In this document: one piece after another, positions 25,914-34,061 of the stretch
Numbering within the stretch: the stretch's first letter is position 1
Layout: every line of letters begins with the position of its first letter
Source of the DNA: Planotetraspora mira
GTDB taxonomy: Bacteria; Actinomycetota; Actinomycetes; Streptosporangiales; Streptosporangiaceae
NCBI RefSeq assembly: GCF_016863275.1
Contig: NZ_BOOO01000035.1
Coordinates: 1-64,000, forward strand
Length of the DNA: 64,000 bases
Direction: 5' to 3'
Notes under the pieces: model-generated
What the model saw: the letters and a program-made list of their open reading frames with translations, nothing else
The model's database searches: none
What the model was told of the DNA's origin: nothing
Program-made: the position numbers and the translations under genes

Positions 25914-28733
25914 ATGTTCGTCAGCGCGTACGAAGGCCAGTGCGCCGCCGAGGAGAAACGGCACACCTTCGCCGAGAAGCCCGCCGTCAACCCCAGGCTC
26001 GCTCTGTTCGCGCTGGCACTGGGCACCTTCGCGATCGGCACCGGCGAGTTCGGCAGCAACGGCATCATCCAGCTCTTCGCCGCCGACCTGGACGTGTCGA
26101 TCCCGGTCGCCACATACGCGATCACCGCCTACGCCTTCGGGGTGGTGATCGGTTCTCCGCTGATCACTCTGCTCGCCGCCCGGGTCAACCGGCGCACGCT
26201 GCTGCTCGGCCTGGTCGTGCTCTTCCTGGTGGGCAATGGGCTGTCCGCGCTGGCGCCGAACATCGTGCTGCTCGTCGTCTTCCGCTTCGTCGCGGGCAGC
26301 GTGCAGGGGGCGTTCTTCGGCGCCGGGGCGGTCGTCGCCGCGTACGTGTACGGGCCGGGCAAGGGCGGCAAGGCGTTCGCCACCGTGATGGGGGGACTCA
26401 CCGTCGCCACCATCGCCGGGTCGCCGCTCGGCACCTTCATCGGCCAGCACGCCGGGTGGCGTGTCATGTACTGGACCGTGGTCGCCGTGGGCCTGCTGGC
26501 CGGCATCGCCCTGGTGGCCTGGTTGCCCCGTACCGACGACCTGCACGGCAGCCCCGTCAGGAGCGAGCTGAACGGCCTGCGCCGGATCAACGTCTGGCTG
26601 ATGGTCGCCGTCGCCTCGCTCGGCATCTCCAGCATCTTCGCCGTCTACACGTTCATCGGCCCCTTCGTCACCGACGCGGCGCGGCGGGACGCTGCGCTCA
26701 TCCCCATCGCCCTGGCCGTCTTCGGCCTCGGCATGGCGGTCGGCAACTACCTCGGCGGGCGCGTAGCGGACCGGTACAAGCACCGGGGTCTGATCTGGGG
26801 GTACGGCGGGGTCCTGGCGCTGTTGGTGCTGATCGGCGTGGCGGGCGGCGATCTGCTGGTCCTGCTGCCGTGCCTGTTCGGCGTCGGCGCGACCATGATG
26901 TTCGCGATCCCCACCATCCAGGTCAGGCTGACCGGCTTCGCGCCGGACGCCCCGACCCTGATGGGCGCGCTCAACCTGGCCGCGCTCAACCTGGCCAACT
27001 CCCTCGGCGCGATCGGCGGCGCGGTCACCCTGGAGGCAGGCTGGGGCACCTTGTCCACCGTCTGGGCCGGTTTCGTCTTCACGTCGGCGGGTTTGCTCCT
27101 GTACGTCGTGACCGTCGCCCGGCCGAAGCGCCGCCGTCCGACCGGACCGGCCCTCGACGACGAGCAGTTCCGCCGCCTTGCCGGATACGGCGAGGAGGAG
27201 CATGTCGAGGCCGGCCGGAACCTGTACACCTCCGGCGACGACTCCTACGACTTCTTCCTGCTCCGGACGGCGACGGTGGACATCGTCCGGGACGCGACGG
27301 CGATCGAGCCGGAACGCCTGATCTACCGGGGCGGCCCCGGAGACTTCCTCGGCGAGCTCAACCTTCTGACCGGACAGCAGGTCTACCTGACCGCCCGGGT
27401 GACGTCCGCGGGGGCGGTCATCCGGATCGGGGCGGCGCGACTGCGCCGGGCCCTTGCTGAGCAGGACGACATCGCCGGACTGCTGCTCGCAGCGTTCCAG
27501 GAGCGGCGCGAGGTCTTCCGCGCGGCGGCGGGCGGCGCTCTGGAGATCGTCGGCCGGCAGGACTCCGCGGAGACCCTGGAACTGCGCGGCTACGTGACGC
27601 AGATGCTGCTGCCCCACACCTGGCGAAGCGCCACCTCACCCACCGGGCGCTCCCTGATGACCTCGGCCGGGCTGACGGAAGCCGACCTCCCGGCGGCCGT
27701 CGCCAACGGTTCGGTGGTGCGGCGCGCGACGCCGAGAACAGTCGCGCAGACGCTCGGCCTCACGTACCGGGACGGCGGAGGACCGGTCGACCTCGTCGTC
27801 GTGGGTGCCGGTCCCGCGGGCCTGGCCGCCGCCGTGTACGGGGCGTCGGAGGGCCTGGTCACCGTGCTGCTGGACCGGAGCGGGCTCGGCGGCCAGGCCG
27901 CCACGAGCGCCCGCATCGAGAACTACCTGGGCTTCCCGGACGGGGTCAGCGGCGTGAACCTGACCCACCTGGCCATGGTCCAGGCCCTCAAGTTCGGTGT
28001 ACGCATCCACTCGCCCTGCGCTGCGAAGGGCCTCGACCTGTCCGACGAGCGGCGGCCGGTCGTCGTCCTGGAGGACGGGGTCCGCGTCGAGTGCCGCGCG
28101 GTGATCGCCGCCACCGGCGCCCGATACCGGCGTCTGGACATCCCCGGATGGGCGGCGTTCGAGCAGTCCGGCTGCATCCGGTACGCCGCGACCGAGCCGG
28201 ACGTCCGGGGCTACGAGGGCCGGCCGGTGACCGTCGTCGGCGGCGCCAACTCGGCCGGGCAGGCGGCCCTGTCCCTCGCCGCCCGCGGCGCGACGGTCGA
28301 TCTGGTCGTCCGCGGCCACGACCTCGCAGCCCGCATGTCGTCCTACCTGACCGACCGGATCCAGGCCCATTCCCGGATCCGAGTCCACACCGGCTGCACG
28401 GTCAGCGAACTGGCCGGTGACGGCACCATCACGTCGGTCGTCGTCGAACGGCCCGGCGAGCGGCCGCAACGGCTGGCCAGCCGTGCGCTGTTCTGCTTCG
28501 TCGGCGCCGACCCGGTGTCGGGCTGGCTGACCGGAGTGGCCAAGGCCGAGGACGGGTTCGTGCTCACCGACGTCGGGCTACCCGCCGGATCGGCCTTGCC
28601 GTGCCAGACGAGCTCACCCCGGGTCTTCGCGGTCGGCGACCTCCGCTCGGGTTCGACGAAACGCGTGGCCACGGCTGTCGGCGACGGCGCGAGCGCGGTC
28701 TCGTCCGTCCACGCCGCGCTCGCCGGAGACTGA
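25914..28733 (+). CDS. three-part fusion: MFS transporter, cyclic-nucleotide-binding domain, thioredoxin reductase-like flavoprotein
   Basis: 939-residue single reading frame. Residues about 20-405 are a 12-helix DHA1-type MFS exporter (LALGTFAIGTGEFG, ALNLANSLGAIGGA). Residues about 415-530 are a Crp-like cNMP fold (GDDSYDFFLL, GPGDFLGELNLLTGQ). About 535-615 is a degenerate glutaredoxin-like linker. About 622-939 is a FAD/NAD(P)H disulfide-oxidoreductase fold with VVVGAGPAGLAAAVYGA, VVGGANSAGQAA and FAVGDLRSG. The redox CxxC of thioredoxin reductase is absent; its place holds SGCIRYAATEPD. cNMP-flavoreductase proteins are known as stand-alone proteins, but attachment to an MFS transporter is unusual. 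No stop or start signal interrupts the junction near 27120. Translation is probably coupled to the Tat hydrolase. Confidence 0.85.
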   Translation: MFVSAYEGQCAAEEKRHTFAEKPAVNPRLALFALALGTFAIGTGEFGSNGIIQLFAADLDVSIPVATYAITAYAFGVVIGSPLITLLAARVNRRTLLLGLVVLFLVGNGLSALAPNIVLLVVFRFVAGSVQGAFFGAGAVVAAYVYGPGKGGKAFATVMGGLTVATIAGSPLGTFIGQHAGWRVMYWTVVAVGLLAGIALVAWLPRTDDLHGSPVRSELNGLRRINVWLMVAVASLGISSIFAVYTFIGPFVTDAARRDAALIPIALAVFGLGMAVGNYLGGRVADRYKHRGLIWGYGGVLALLVLIGVAGGDLLVLLPCLFGVGATMMFAIPTIQVRLTGFAPDAPTLMGALNLAALNLANSLGAIGGAVTLEAGWGTLSTVWAGFVFTSAGLLLYVVTVARPKRRRPTGPALDDEQFRRLAGYGEEEHVEAGRNLYTSGDDSYDFFLLRTATVDIVRDATAIEPERLIYRGGPGDFLGELNLLTGQQVYLTARVTSAGAVIRIGAARLRRALAEQDDIAGLLLAAFQERREVFRAAAGGALEIVGRQDSAETLELRGYVTQMLLPHTWRSATSPTGRSLMTSAGLTEADLPAAVANGSVVRRATPRTVAQTLGLTYRDGGGPVDLVVVGAGPAGLAAAVYGASEGLVTVLLDRSGLGGQAATSARIENYLGFPDGVSGVNLTHLAMVQALKFGVRIHSPCAAKGLDLSDERRPVVVLEDGVRVECRAVIAATGARYRRLDIPGWAAFEQSGCIRYAATEPDVRGYEGRPVTVVGGANSAGQAALSLAARGATVDLVVRGHDLAARMSSYLTDRIQAHSRIRVHTGCTVSELAGDGTITSVVVERPGERPQRLASRALFCFVGADPVSGWLTGVAKAEDGFVLTDVGLPAGSALPCQTSSPRVFAVGDLRSGSTKRVATAVGDGASAVSSVHAALAGD

Positions 28734-28798
28734 CGTACGGCGACCGGCGGGGACTGACCCGCGCCGGCCGGTGACCGGCTGAGTCACCGTGGCTTCCT

Positions 28799-28832
28799 GG
28801 TGCCAGCACCCGGCTGAATGGGGGCTGGCACC
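28799..28832. terminator. hairpin terminator after the fusion gene
   Basis: 9-bp perfect stem GGTGCCAGC/GCTGGCACC (28799-28807 with 28824-28832), with a possible inner CCC/GGG extension, 65 bases beyond the stop of the fusion gene. No T-tract. Confidence 0.5.
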
Positions 28833-28927
28833 TGGTGATCTAGGTGCTGACACCGATGACGCGAGCCCGGATATCGAGCACGCTCAGATGCGTCAAGATC
28901 CGTCATCTCCGCAGGAGGTCACGCCAC

Positions 28928-29545
28928 ATGATCATCAAGTTGCCCGGAGGACGCACGATCGGTGTCTTAGCGGTGGGCGCGCTCGCCGGCTCGCTGCTCA
29001 CGGTCGGCGGAATGGCCACCGCTTCCGCTGCCCCGACCCCGGTGATCTACGCCTGCGTCAACAAGGCCACTCGCGCCGTACGGATCGTGTCGGCCGGCAC
29101 CAAGTGCAGCAGCACCGAGACACGTACGTCCTGGAATCAGAAGGGGCCTCAGGGCCCGAGGGGAGCCACCGGCCTCAAGGGTGCCACGGGACCGAAGGGT
29201 GCCACCGGGCCGAAGGGTGCCACCGGCGCGAAGGGCGCCACCGGGCCGGCAGGTCCGAAGGGCGCCACAGGCGCGCGGGGTCCCGCGGGCCCGCCCGGCG
29301 CCGCCGGACCGCTCGACGTCCAAGCAGTGCAGTCGCGGATCGCCAACGGGGCCGGGCAAGTGAACTGCCCGCCAGGGATGGTCGCGACCGGCGGGGGATT
29401 CGCGGTCCCGTCCGGCGTCGAGGTGCGCTCGAGCGGTCCCGCGATCGCTGGCGGCGCCGCGGTCGGTTGGTCGGTGACTGTGGCTTACGCGCCCGGGGCT
29501 GGGCAGCCCACCGGTGTCATCTCCGTCATGTGCCTGAAGGGCTGA
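28928..29545 (+). CDS. secreted protein with collagen-like Gly-X-Y repeats
   Basis: 205-residue protein. A Sec-type signal peptide (about 1-36, hydrophobic core [16 protein letters not shown], probable cleavage after ASA) is followed by a short globular segment with two cysteines ([22 protein letters not shown]). Then come about 19 Gly-X-Y triplets (residues about 75-131; repeating unit GATGPK). A C-terminal domain of about 75 residues with two cysteines ends the protein. Lys-containing triplets could form a short collagen triple helix trimerised by the C-terminal domain. GGAGG precedes the ATG. It ends before the terminator cassette at 29619. It probably acts at the cell surface or outside; the function is unknown. 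Confidence 0.88.
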   Translation: MIIKLPGGRTIGVLAVGALAGSLLTVGGMATASAAPTPVIYACVNKATRAVRIVSAGTKCSSTETRTSWNQKGPQGPRGATGLKGATGPKGATGPKGATGAKGATGPAGPKGATGARGPAGPPGAAGPLDVQAVQSRIANGAGQVNCPPGMVATGGGFAVPSGVEVRSSGPAIAGGAAVGWSVTVAYAPGAGQPTGVISVMCLKG

Positions 29546-29618
29546 CCTGAGTCCCAGGTGCATGGCCGAGGGGACAGCGGCACTGACGGCATCATCCCCA
29601 CACGACCTGAACAGCCCG

Positions 29619-29652
29619 AACGCCCCGAGCCGATCGCGGCCGGGGCGTTTTT
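29619..29652 (+). terminator. rho-independent terminator, copy 2 of the repeated cassette
   Basis: AACGCCCCG/CGGGGCGTT plus GCCG/CGGC stem with a T5 tract, identical in design to 4899-4932 and preceded by the same ACCTGAACAGCC block (29605). It differs from copy 1 at only a few bases. It terminates the collagen-like gene. Confidence 0.9.
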
Positions 29653-29795
29653 GTCTGGGTTCGACGGCAACGCTGACGACAGCGCGCCTTTCATCAGAGG
29701 AGCAAGTCATGGGCCGGTGGGCTCCTACGACCTCGAAAGGCGGGTGTCTCGGCTCAGAACGCACTCGCGGTAGGGGAGCATGTTTGCGGCAGTTT

Positions 29796-29823
29796 CATAT
29801 GCCTGACTAAAGTCAGGTATATG
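29796..29823. promoter_or_regulatory. 28-bp palindrome overlapping the MarR-GNAT start codon
   Basis: Near-perfect palindrome with arms beginning CATATGCCTGACT and AGTCAGG and one mismatch pair; the centre is AA (29809-29810). It includes the gene's own ATG (29821-29823). A MarR dimer bound here would block both transcription and access to the start, and the message is probably leaderless because no ribosome-binding site exists. Autoregulation is inferred from position. Confidence 0.7.
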
Positions 29824-30717
29824 AAAGCGGAACTCATCGCCGCAGCGCGGCGGTTCAACCGGACGGTCACACAGCGGGTCGGGGCGCTCGACGACGAATA
29901 CATGGCCCGCGGACGACCCCTCGCGCAGGCCCGTCTGCTGTGGGAAATCGGCCCCGGCGGCGCCGAGGTCGCCGTGCTACGCGCCCGGCTCGGGCTGGAC
30001 TCGGGGTACCTGAGCAGGCTCCTGCGCACCCTCGAAGGTGACGGGCTCGTCACCGTCGGGCCGGCCGACCAGGTCGGTGGCGACGCGCGGGTACGGGCCG
30101 CCGTGCTCACCGACGCGGGCCGGGCCGAGTGGGCCGAGCTCGACAGGCGTTCCGACGAGCTCGCCTGGTCGATCCTCGAGCCGCTCACCGAGCAACGCCG
30201 CGAACGGCTCGTCGCGGCGATGGCCGAGGTCGAGCGGCTGCTCATCGCGTCGATGGTGGTCATCGAGCCGTGCCCTCCGAGTGACCCGCGGGCCCGGGCG
30301 TGCGTGCGGGCCTACGCCCGGGACATCGCGCGACGCTTCGACGATGGGTTCGACCCGGCACTGAGCAACCCGGTCCACGACGAGGAACTCGTCCCACCCG
30401 CCGGCGTGTTCCTGCTCGCCACCCTCAACGCCGAGCCCGTCGGCTGCGGCGCGGTGAAGCTCCACCGCGACGCACCCGCCGAGATCAAGCGCGTCTGGGT
30501 GGCGGACTCCGTCCGCGGGCTCGGGATCGGGCGGCGGATGCTGGACGAGCTGGAACGATACGCCGCCGAGCGTGGCTGGGCCGCATGCCGGCTGGATACC
30601 AATGGCAACCTCACCGAGGCGATCGCGATGTACCGCTCGGCCGGCTACCGCGAGATCGAGCCGTACAACACCGAGTACTACGCCCACCACTGGTTCGAGA
30701 AGCACCTCGCACCGTGA
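29821..30717 (+). CDS. MarR-type regulator fused to GNAT acetyltransferase
   Basis: 298-residue two-domain protein. Residues about 1-145 are a MarR winged helix (RARLGLDSGYLSRLLRTLEGDGLVTVGPADQVGGDARVRAAVLTDAG). Residues about 155-298 are a GNAT N-acetyltransferase with the acetyl-CoA loop VWVADSVRGLGIGRRMLDELE and the C-terminal AIAMYRSAGYREIEPYN. The combination is a recognised actinobacterial family in which a ligand may be sensed and acetylated. It probably autorepresses through the palindrome covering its start codon. No partner gene lies in the same direction. Confidence 0.92.
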   Translation: MKAELIAAARRFNRTVTQRVGALDDEYMARGRPLAQARLLWEIGPGGAEVAVLRARLGLDSGYLSRLLRTLEGDGLVTVGPADQVGGDARVRAAVLTDAGRAEWAELDRRSDELAWSILEPLTEQRRERLVAAMAEVERLLIASMVVIEPCPPSDPRARACVRAYARDIARRFDDGFDPALSNPVHDEELVPPAGVFLLATLNAEPVGCGAVKLHRDAPAEIKRVWVADSVRGLGIGRRMLDELERYAAERGWAACRLDTNGNLTEAIAMYRSAGYREIEPYNTEYYAHHWFEKHLAP

Positions 30718-30775
30718 CGGCACCTCGTCGCCGGCGTCCCGGCCGGCCGTGGGGCAGGTCGCCGGACGATCTGGA

Positions 30776-31153
30776 TCACGGCGTCACCTCGATCCCGATC
30801 CAACGGTCACGGCCACCGCGGAACTGGTTCCACCAGAACACCAGCCGAGCCGCGGGATACCTGCGTGACATGAGCCTTCGTACTCGGGCCGTCTCTGTCT
30901 CATCCAGGAGCCGGGCCGTGCCCTTCATGCTCGATGTGCCCTCGGCGACGCGCCCCCTGCCGTCGCACGGTGTGACCACGACGGACGTGTTGTTACGGAG
31001 TCGTTTGACCTTGCCGCTGTCCCGTGCCGTCAGCACGAACAACTCGTCGCCGTCGACGACGAACCCGACCGGGGTGGGGACGGCCTGGCCGTTCTTACGG
31101 AAGGTGATCAGACTGATGTGCCGACCGCGGATGGTCTCGTCGAGCCAGGTCAT
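30776..31153 (-). CDS. PPOX-class F420-dependent oxidoreductase
   Basis: 125-residue split-barrel flavin/F420-binding protein. The pattern ISLITFRKNGQAVPTPVGFVVDGDELFVLTARDSGKVKRLRNN is the PPOX/F420-dependent family signature. It would use reduced F420 to reduce an unknown substrate. The ATG at 31153 overlaps the stop of a 35-codon upstream ORF by ATGA (GTG 31159 is an alternative), so translation is probably coupled to that leader. The promoter upstream carries a 45-bp palindrome matching the one controlled by the adjacent TetR, so TetR control is likely. Confidence 0.87.
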   Translation of the reverse strand: MTWLDETIRGRHISLITFRKNGQAVPTPVGFVVDGDELFVLTARDSGKVKRLRNNTSVVVTPCDGRGRVAEGTSSMKGTARLLDETETARVRRLMSRRYPAARLVFWWNQFRGGRDRWIGIEVTP

Positions 31154-31257
31154 GCCCACCCCGCCGTCATGGCGAAGGTGGCGCGCGTCGACTCTTCGGC
31201 CATCGTCCAGCGGTGGCGCCTGGGCATGTCGGGCGCCGGTCCGTGGCGTCGAGGCAT
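31150..31257 (-). CDS. 35-residue upstream ORF, relic of an SDR N-terminus
   Basis: Short ORF with a strong ribosome-binding site (CTGGAGGGACC) whose TGA overlaps the F420-enzyme ATG. Its DNA from the operator through RBS and ATG closely matches the start of the SDR gene at 32023, with the same 18-base operator-to-ATG distance. An internal stretch MPRRHRWTMAEE resembles the SDR start [10 protein letters not shown]. It therefore looks like the decayed 5' end of a duplicated SDR gene, now serving as a leader peptide. Whether it is translated is inferred from the RBS and overlap. Confidence 0.5.
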   Translation of the reverse strand: MPRRHGPAPDMPRRHRWTMAEESTRATFAMTAGWA

Positions 31258-31275
31258 GGTCCCTCCAGATTAATT

Positions 31276-31320
31276 CGGGGCGCTCGTTCCGGTTAGGACT
31301 CTACCGGAACGTGCGCCCCG
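31276..31320. promoter_or_regulatory. 45-bp palindrome, TetR operator copy upstream of the F420-enzyme gene
   Basis: Arms CGGGGCGCTCGTTCCGGT (31276-31293) and ACCGGAACGTGCGCCCCG (31303-31320) match at 17 of 18 positions around a 9-base spacer. It has the same half-site (CGGGGCGCnCGTTCCG) and the same total length as 31960-32004. It lies just past the TetR stop (31341), so it could also form a terminator hairpin on the TetR message. Confidence 0.75.
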
Positions 31321-31340
31321 CTTAATCAAGGGGCTTGTGC

Positions 31341-31940
31341 TCAAGCACTCGCATCCGTGGCTCCATCGGGGGACGCGTCTGGCGCGGCCAGGCCGGCCCG
31401 GATCACCGGGTAGACGCGGTGCATCAACTCGCTGTCGCCGCGGAAGCGCCGCATCGCCTGCAGGCCGACGATCAGGGTCTTGATGTCGGCCACATCCAAA
31501 TCAGATCGCACGGTCCCTGCGCGCTGGGCCTGGGTGAGGATCTCGGCCATCATCCCCGTGAACTCCTTCTCGGCGTCGGGCAGGGCCGCAGCCAGGTCGA
31601 AGCCGATCCCTGCGAAGGCCTCAGTGAGCCCCAGATCGGTCGCGCCCTGTTCGGCCATATGGAACAGGAACGCGTACAGCCCTTCCCCCGGGTCGGCTGC
31701 CGCCTGTTCGCGTGCCCGCTCGACGACCTGCTGCAACCGGTCGGCCACGATCGCCTGGAACAGCGATTCCTTGGTGGGGAAGTGCCGGTACACCGTGCCC
31801 GCGCCCACTCCCGCGCGGCGGGCGATCTCGTCGATCGGGACGCCCGCGCCCTCTTCGGCGAACGTCTCGTAGGCGACCTGCAGCACACGAGCGCGGTTGC
31901 GGGCGGCGTCCGCGCGTAGCGGCCGGGATTTCTCAGTCAC
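31341..31940 (-). CDS. TetR-family regulator
   Basis: 199-residue TetR repressor. The DNA-binding domain (about 14-60) has [31 protein letters not shown], and the C-terminal ligand domain is of the TetR_C_33-like kind. The GTG at 31940 ([15 protein letters not shown]) is chosen because AAGGAG lies seven bases upstream, while a longer frame would run through the operator. It is divergent from the SDR pseudogene. The matching palindromes on both sides of it suggest it controls the SDR, itself and the F420-dependent enzyme. Confidence 0.9.
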   Translation of the reverse strand: MTEKSRPLRADAARNRARVLQVAYETFAEEGAGVPIDEIARRAGVGAGTVYRHFPTKESLFQAIVADRLQQVVERAREQAAADPGEGLYAFLFHMAEQGATDLGLTEAFAGIGFDLAAALPDAEKEFTGMMAEILTQAQRAGTVRSDLDVADIKTLIVGLQAMRRFRGDSELMHRVYPVIRAGLAAPDASPDGATDASA

Positions 31941-31959
31941 AACAGGTCTCCTTGACAAG

Positions 31960-32004
31960 CGGGGCGCGCGTTCCGGTATGTTCCTAAGCGGAACGAGCGC
32001 CCCG
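31960..32004. promoter_or_regulatory. 45-bp palindrome, TetR operator in the tetR/SDR divergent promoter
   Basis: Arms CGGGGCGCGCGTTCCG (31960-31975) and CGGAACGAGCGCCCCG (31989-32004) match at 15 of 16 positions, with a 13-base spacer. It lies between the divergent TetR and SDR starts, 18 bases before the SDR ATG. It is homologous to 31276-31320. Confidence 0.8.
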
Positions 32005-32022
32005 ATTGTATCTGGAGGAACC

Positions 32023-32924
32023 ATGCCCCGACAGCGGTGGACGACCGCCGACGTGCCCGATCAGCGGGGTCGTGTCGCCGTGATCACCGGAGGCAACACC
32101 GGCATCGGCTTCGAAACCGCCAAGGTGCTCGCCGCGCGCGGAGCGTCCGTGGTCCTCGCCGTACGGGACATGGACAAGGGCAAGCGGGCGGCAGCCGAGA
32201 TCACCGCAGCCATCCCGGACGCCGACGTCACGGTGCAACGCCTCGATCTCGCTTCGCTGGCTTCGATCCGCGCGGCCGCCGACGAACTGCGGGCCACCCG
32301 TGACCGCATCGACCTGCTGATCAACAACGCCGGCATCATGTACGCCCCGCGAACGACCACGGCGGACGGCTTCGAGTTGCAGTTCGGCGTCAACCACCTC
32401 GGCCACTTCGCTCTCACCGGGCTGCTGCTCGACAAGATGCTGCGCATCCCCGGCTCTCGCGTCGTCACCGTCAGCAGCGCGGGTCACCGCCAAGGTGGAC
32501 CGATCGACTTCGACGACGTCAACTGGAGCACCCGCGAGTACAGCCGCGTCGCCGCATACGGAAACTCCAAACTGGCCAACCTGATGTTCACCTACGGACT
32601 CCAACACAGGCTGTCCGGAAAGGGGGAGACCGTCGCCGTCGCGGCGCACCCCGGAGGATCGGACACCGGAGGATCCAGAACGTCGGTCTCGCGGCAGTCC
32701 GGCCGTTGCTGATCCAGCCCGCCGCGATGGGGGCGCTGCCCTCGCTGCGCGCCGCGACCGACCTGTCCGTCCAGGGCGGCCAGTACCTGGGTCCCGACGG
32801 ATTCCAGGAGAGCAGGGGACACCCGAAGGTCGTCACGTCGAGCGCCCGATCCCACGACGCCACCGCTCAACGTCGCCTGTGGACGATCTCAGAGGAACTG
32901 ACCGCGGTGACGTTTCCGGTGTGA
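32023..32924 (+). pseudogene. short-chain dehydrogenase, frameshifted
   Basis: The first 215 or so codons encode a normal SDR of the retinol/protochlorophyllide-reductase-like type: [38 protein letters not shown], then HPGG. Near 32660-32680 the frame breaks and this reading stops at TGA 32710. The missing C-terminus ([20 protein letters not shown] to EELTAVTFPV) continues in the -1 frame to 32924. The simplest reading is loss of one base, by real mutation or sequencing error. GGAGG precedes the ATG at 32023. If the base is restored, the product is about 300 residues, a normal family length. Confidence 0.85.
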
Positions 32925-33072
32925 CTCACGCAGGTCGAAGCCCAGCACCAGTTCATCAGCGGCCCGCACCTAAACTAAGTGGATCATGGATGTGCCGCGG
33001 TCTTACCGTGAGCCATGGAACTTCACCCGGGCACACTTTTCGGTCCCGCTCCTCGAAGGGGTGGGGGCGGTC

Positions 33073-33870
33073 CTACAGAGACTGCTGGCGCAGCCAGGTC
33101 AGCGTGGTGTCGGCGACGTCGCGCCAGCCCGCGTCGATGGTCAGCGAGTGGCCCCGGTCGGGGAATGCGGTGATGTCGGTGACGGCGTCGGAGTGCCGGT
33201 ACTGCTTGAGCGTCGCGCGGACGACGGTCTCCGGGACGGTGTGGTCCTTGCCGCCGGTCATCAGCAGCAGCGGGCCGCGTGACTGGTTGTCGGTGTCGAC
33301 CTTGGCCGGTGAGTGCGGGTTGAAGTTGGCGGCGGCCGCCTCGAACAGTGGCTTGCCGGGTGCGGGGATCGTCCATCTCTCATACAGTGTGTCCGACTCG
33401 GCCTCGGAGATGGCGTTGCCGAACGCGAACCGGAACTGCTCGGCGGTCAGCGAGACCGCACGGTGCTTGTTGGCGGGGTTCTTGAACACCGGCAGCGTGG
33501 CGCGCAGCGCGGACAGGGGGAGCGGCAGGACGCCCTTGATCTGCGCGGCGTCGATCGCAACGGCGGCGCGGGCCAGGTCCTGTCCGAGCAGCTTCTGCGC
33601 GATCATTCCGCCGAAGGAGTGGCCGACGAGGATCGGCGGGGCGTCCAGGGTGCGAATGATCCCGGCGAAGTGTTCCACGACGTCGTCGATGCCGTGGTCG
33701 GCGATGCTTTCGGGGTTCTCGCGCGCCTCGGCCACGGTATCGGGGTCGCCCGGCCAGCCGGGGGCGGACGGCGCGTAGCCCGCGTCGCCGAACATCTCGA
33801 TCCAGGGGGTCCACGACGTGGCGTGCAGCCACAGCCCGTGAATGAAGATGACGGGGATCGGTTTCGTCAT
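33073..33870 (-). CDS. alpha/beta hydrolase
   Basis: 265-residue cytosolic hydrolase of the non-heme haloperoxidase/esterase-like alpha/beta fold. It has IFIHGLWLHATSW (oxyanion), the nucleophile elbow LVGHSFGG, the acid in MTGGKDHTVP and the catalytic His in PDRGHSLTID. A lid-like insertion lies about 125-195. The substrate is unknown. It is divergent from the LAL regulator at 34062 (191 bp apart), one of three hydrolase-LAL neighbour pairs in the window. The gap 32925-33072 before its stop shows no gene. Confidence 0.87.
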   Translation of the reverse strand: MTKPIPVIFIHGLWLHATSWTPWIEMFGDAGYAPSAPGWPGDPDTVAEARENPESIADHGIDDVVEHFAGIIRTLDAPPILVGHSFGGMIAQKLLGQDLARAAVAIDAAQIKGVLPLPLSALRATLPVFKNPANKHRAVSLTAEQFRFAFGNAISEAESDTLYERWTIPAPGKPLFEAAAANFNPHSPAKVDTDNQSRGPLLLMTGGKDHTVPETVVRATLKQYRHSDAVTDITAFPDRGHSLTIDAGWRDVADTTLTWLRQQSL

Positions 33871-34061
33871 GGTGCCCTCCAGGTGTGTTCTTGTCTGTCG
33901 CAGCAGGAGAACACCGGCACCGGAGGCTTCGTATCAGGGAAAGGCCACAGTCCCCCGCGTCGCTTGCCACAGGCGGTGTGGTTTCCTAACGTCGGAGCGC
34001 ATGAGACCTTCCGCCCGTTTTCCGGCGGAATGCTCATGTCGGAGGTGACAAGCAGCGCTCC

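Noticed and set aside
19808-29545. A secondary-metabolite cluster controlled by the SARP regulator
   Set aside because: No PKS, NRPS, terpene or RiPP core genes are present; the neighbours are a transporter, a methyltransferase and hydrolases only.
32986-33282. A plus-strand frame starting MDVPRSYREPWNFT
   Set aside because: It runs antisense through the end of the hydrolase gene. The first 25 residues look protein-like but match no family I recognise and have no clear RBS.
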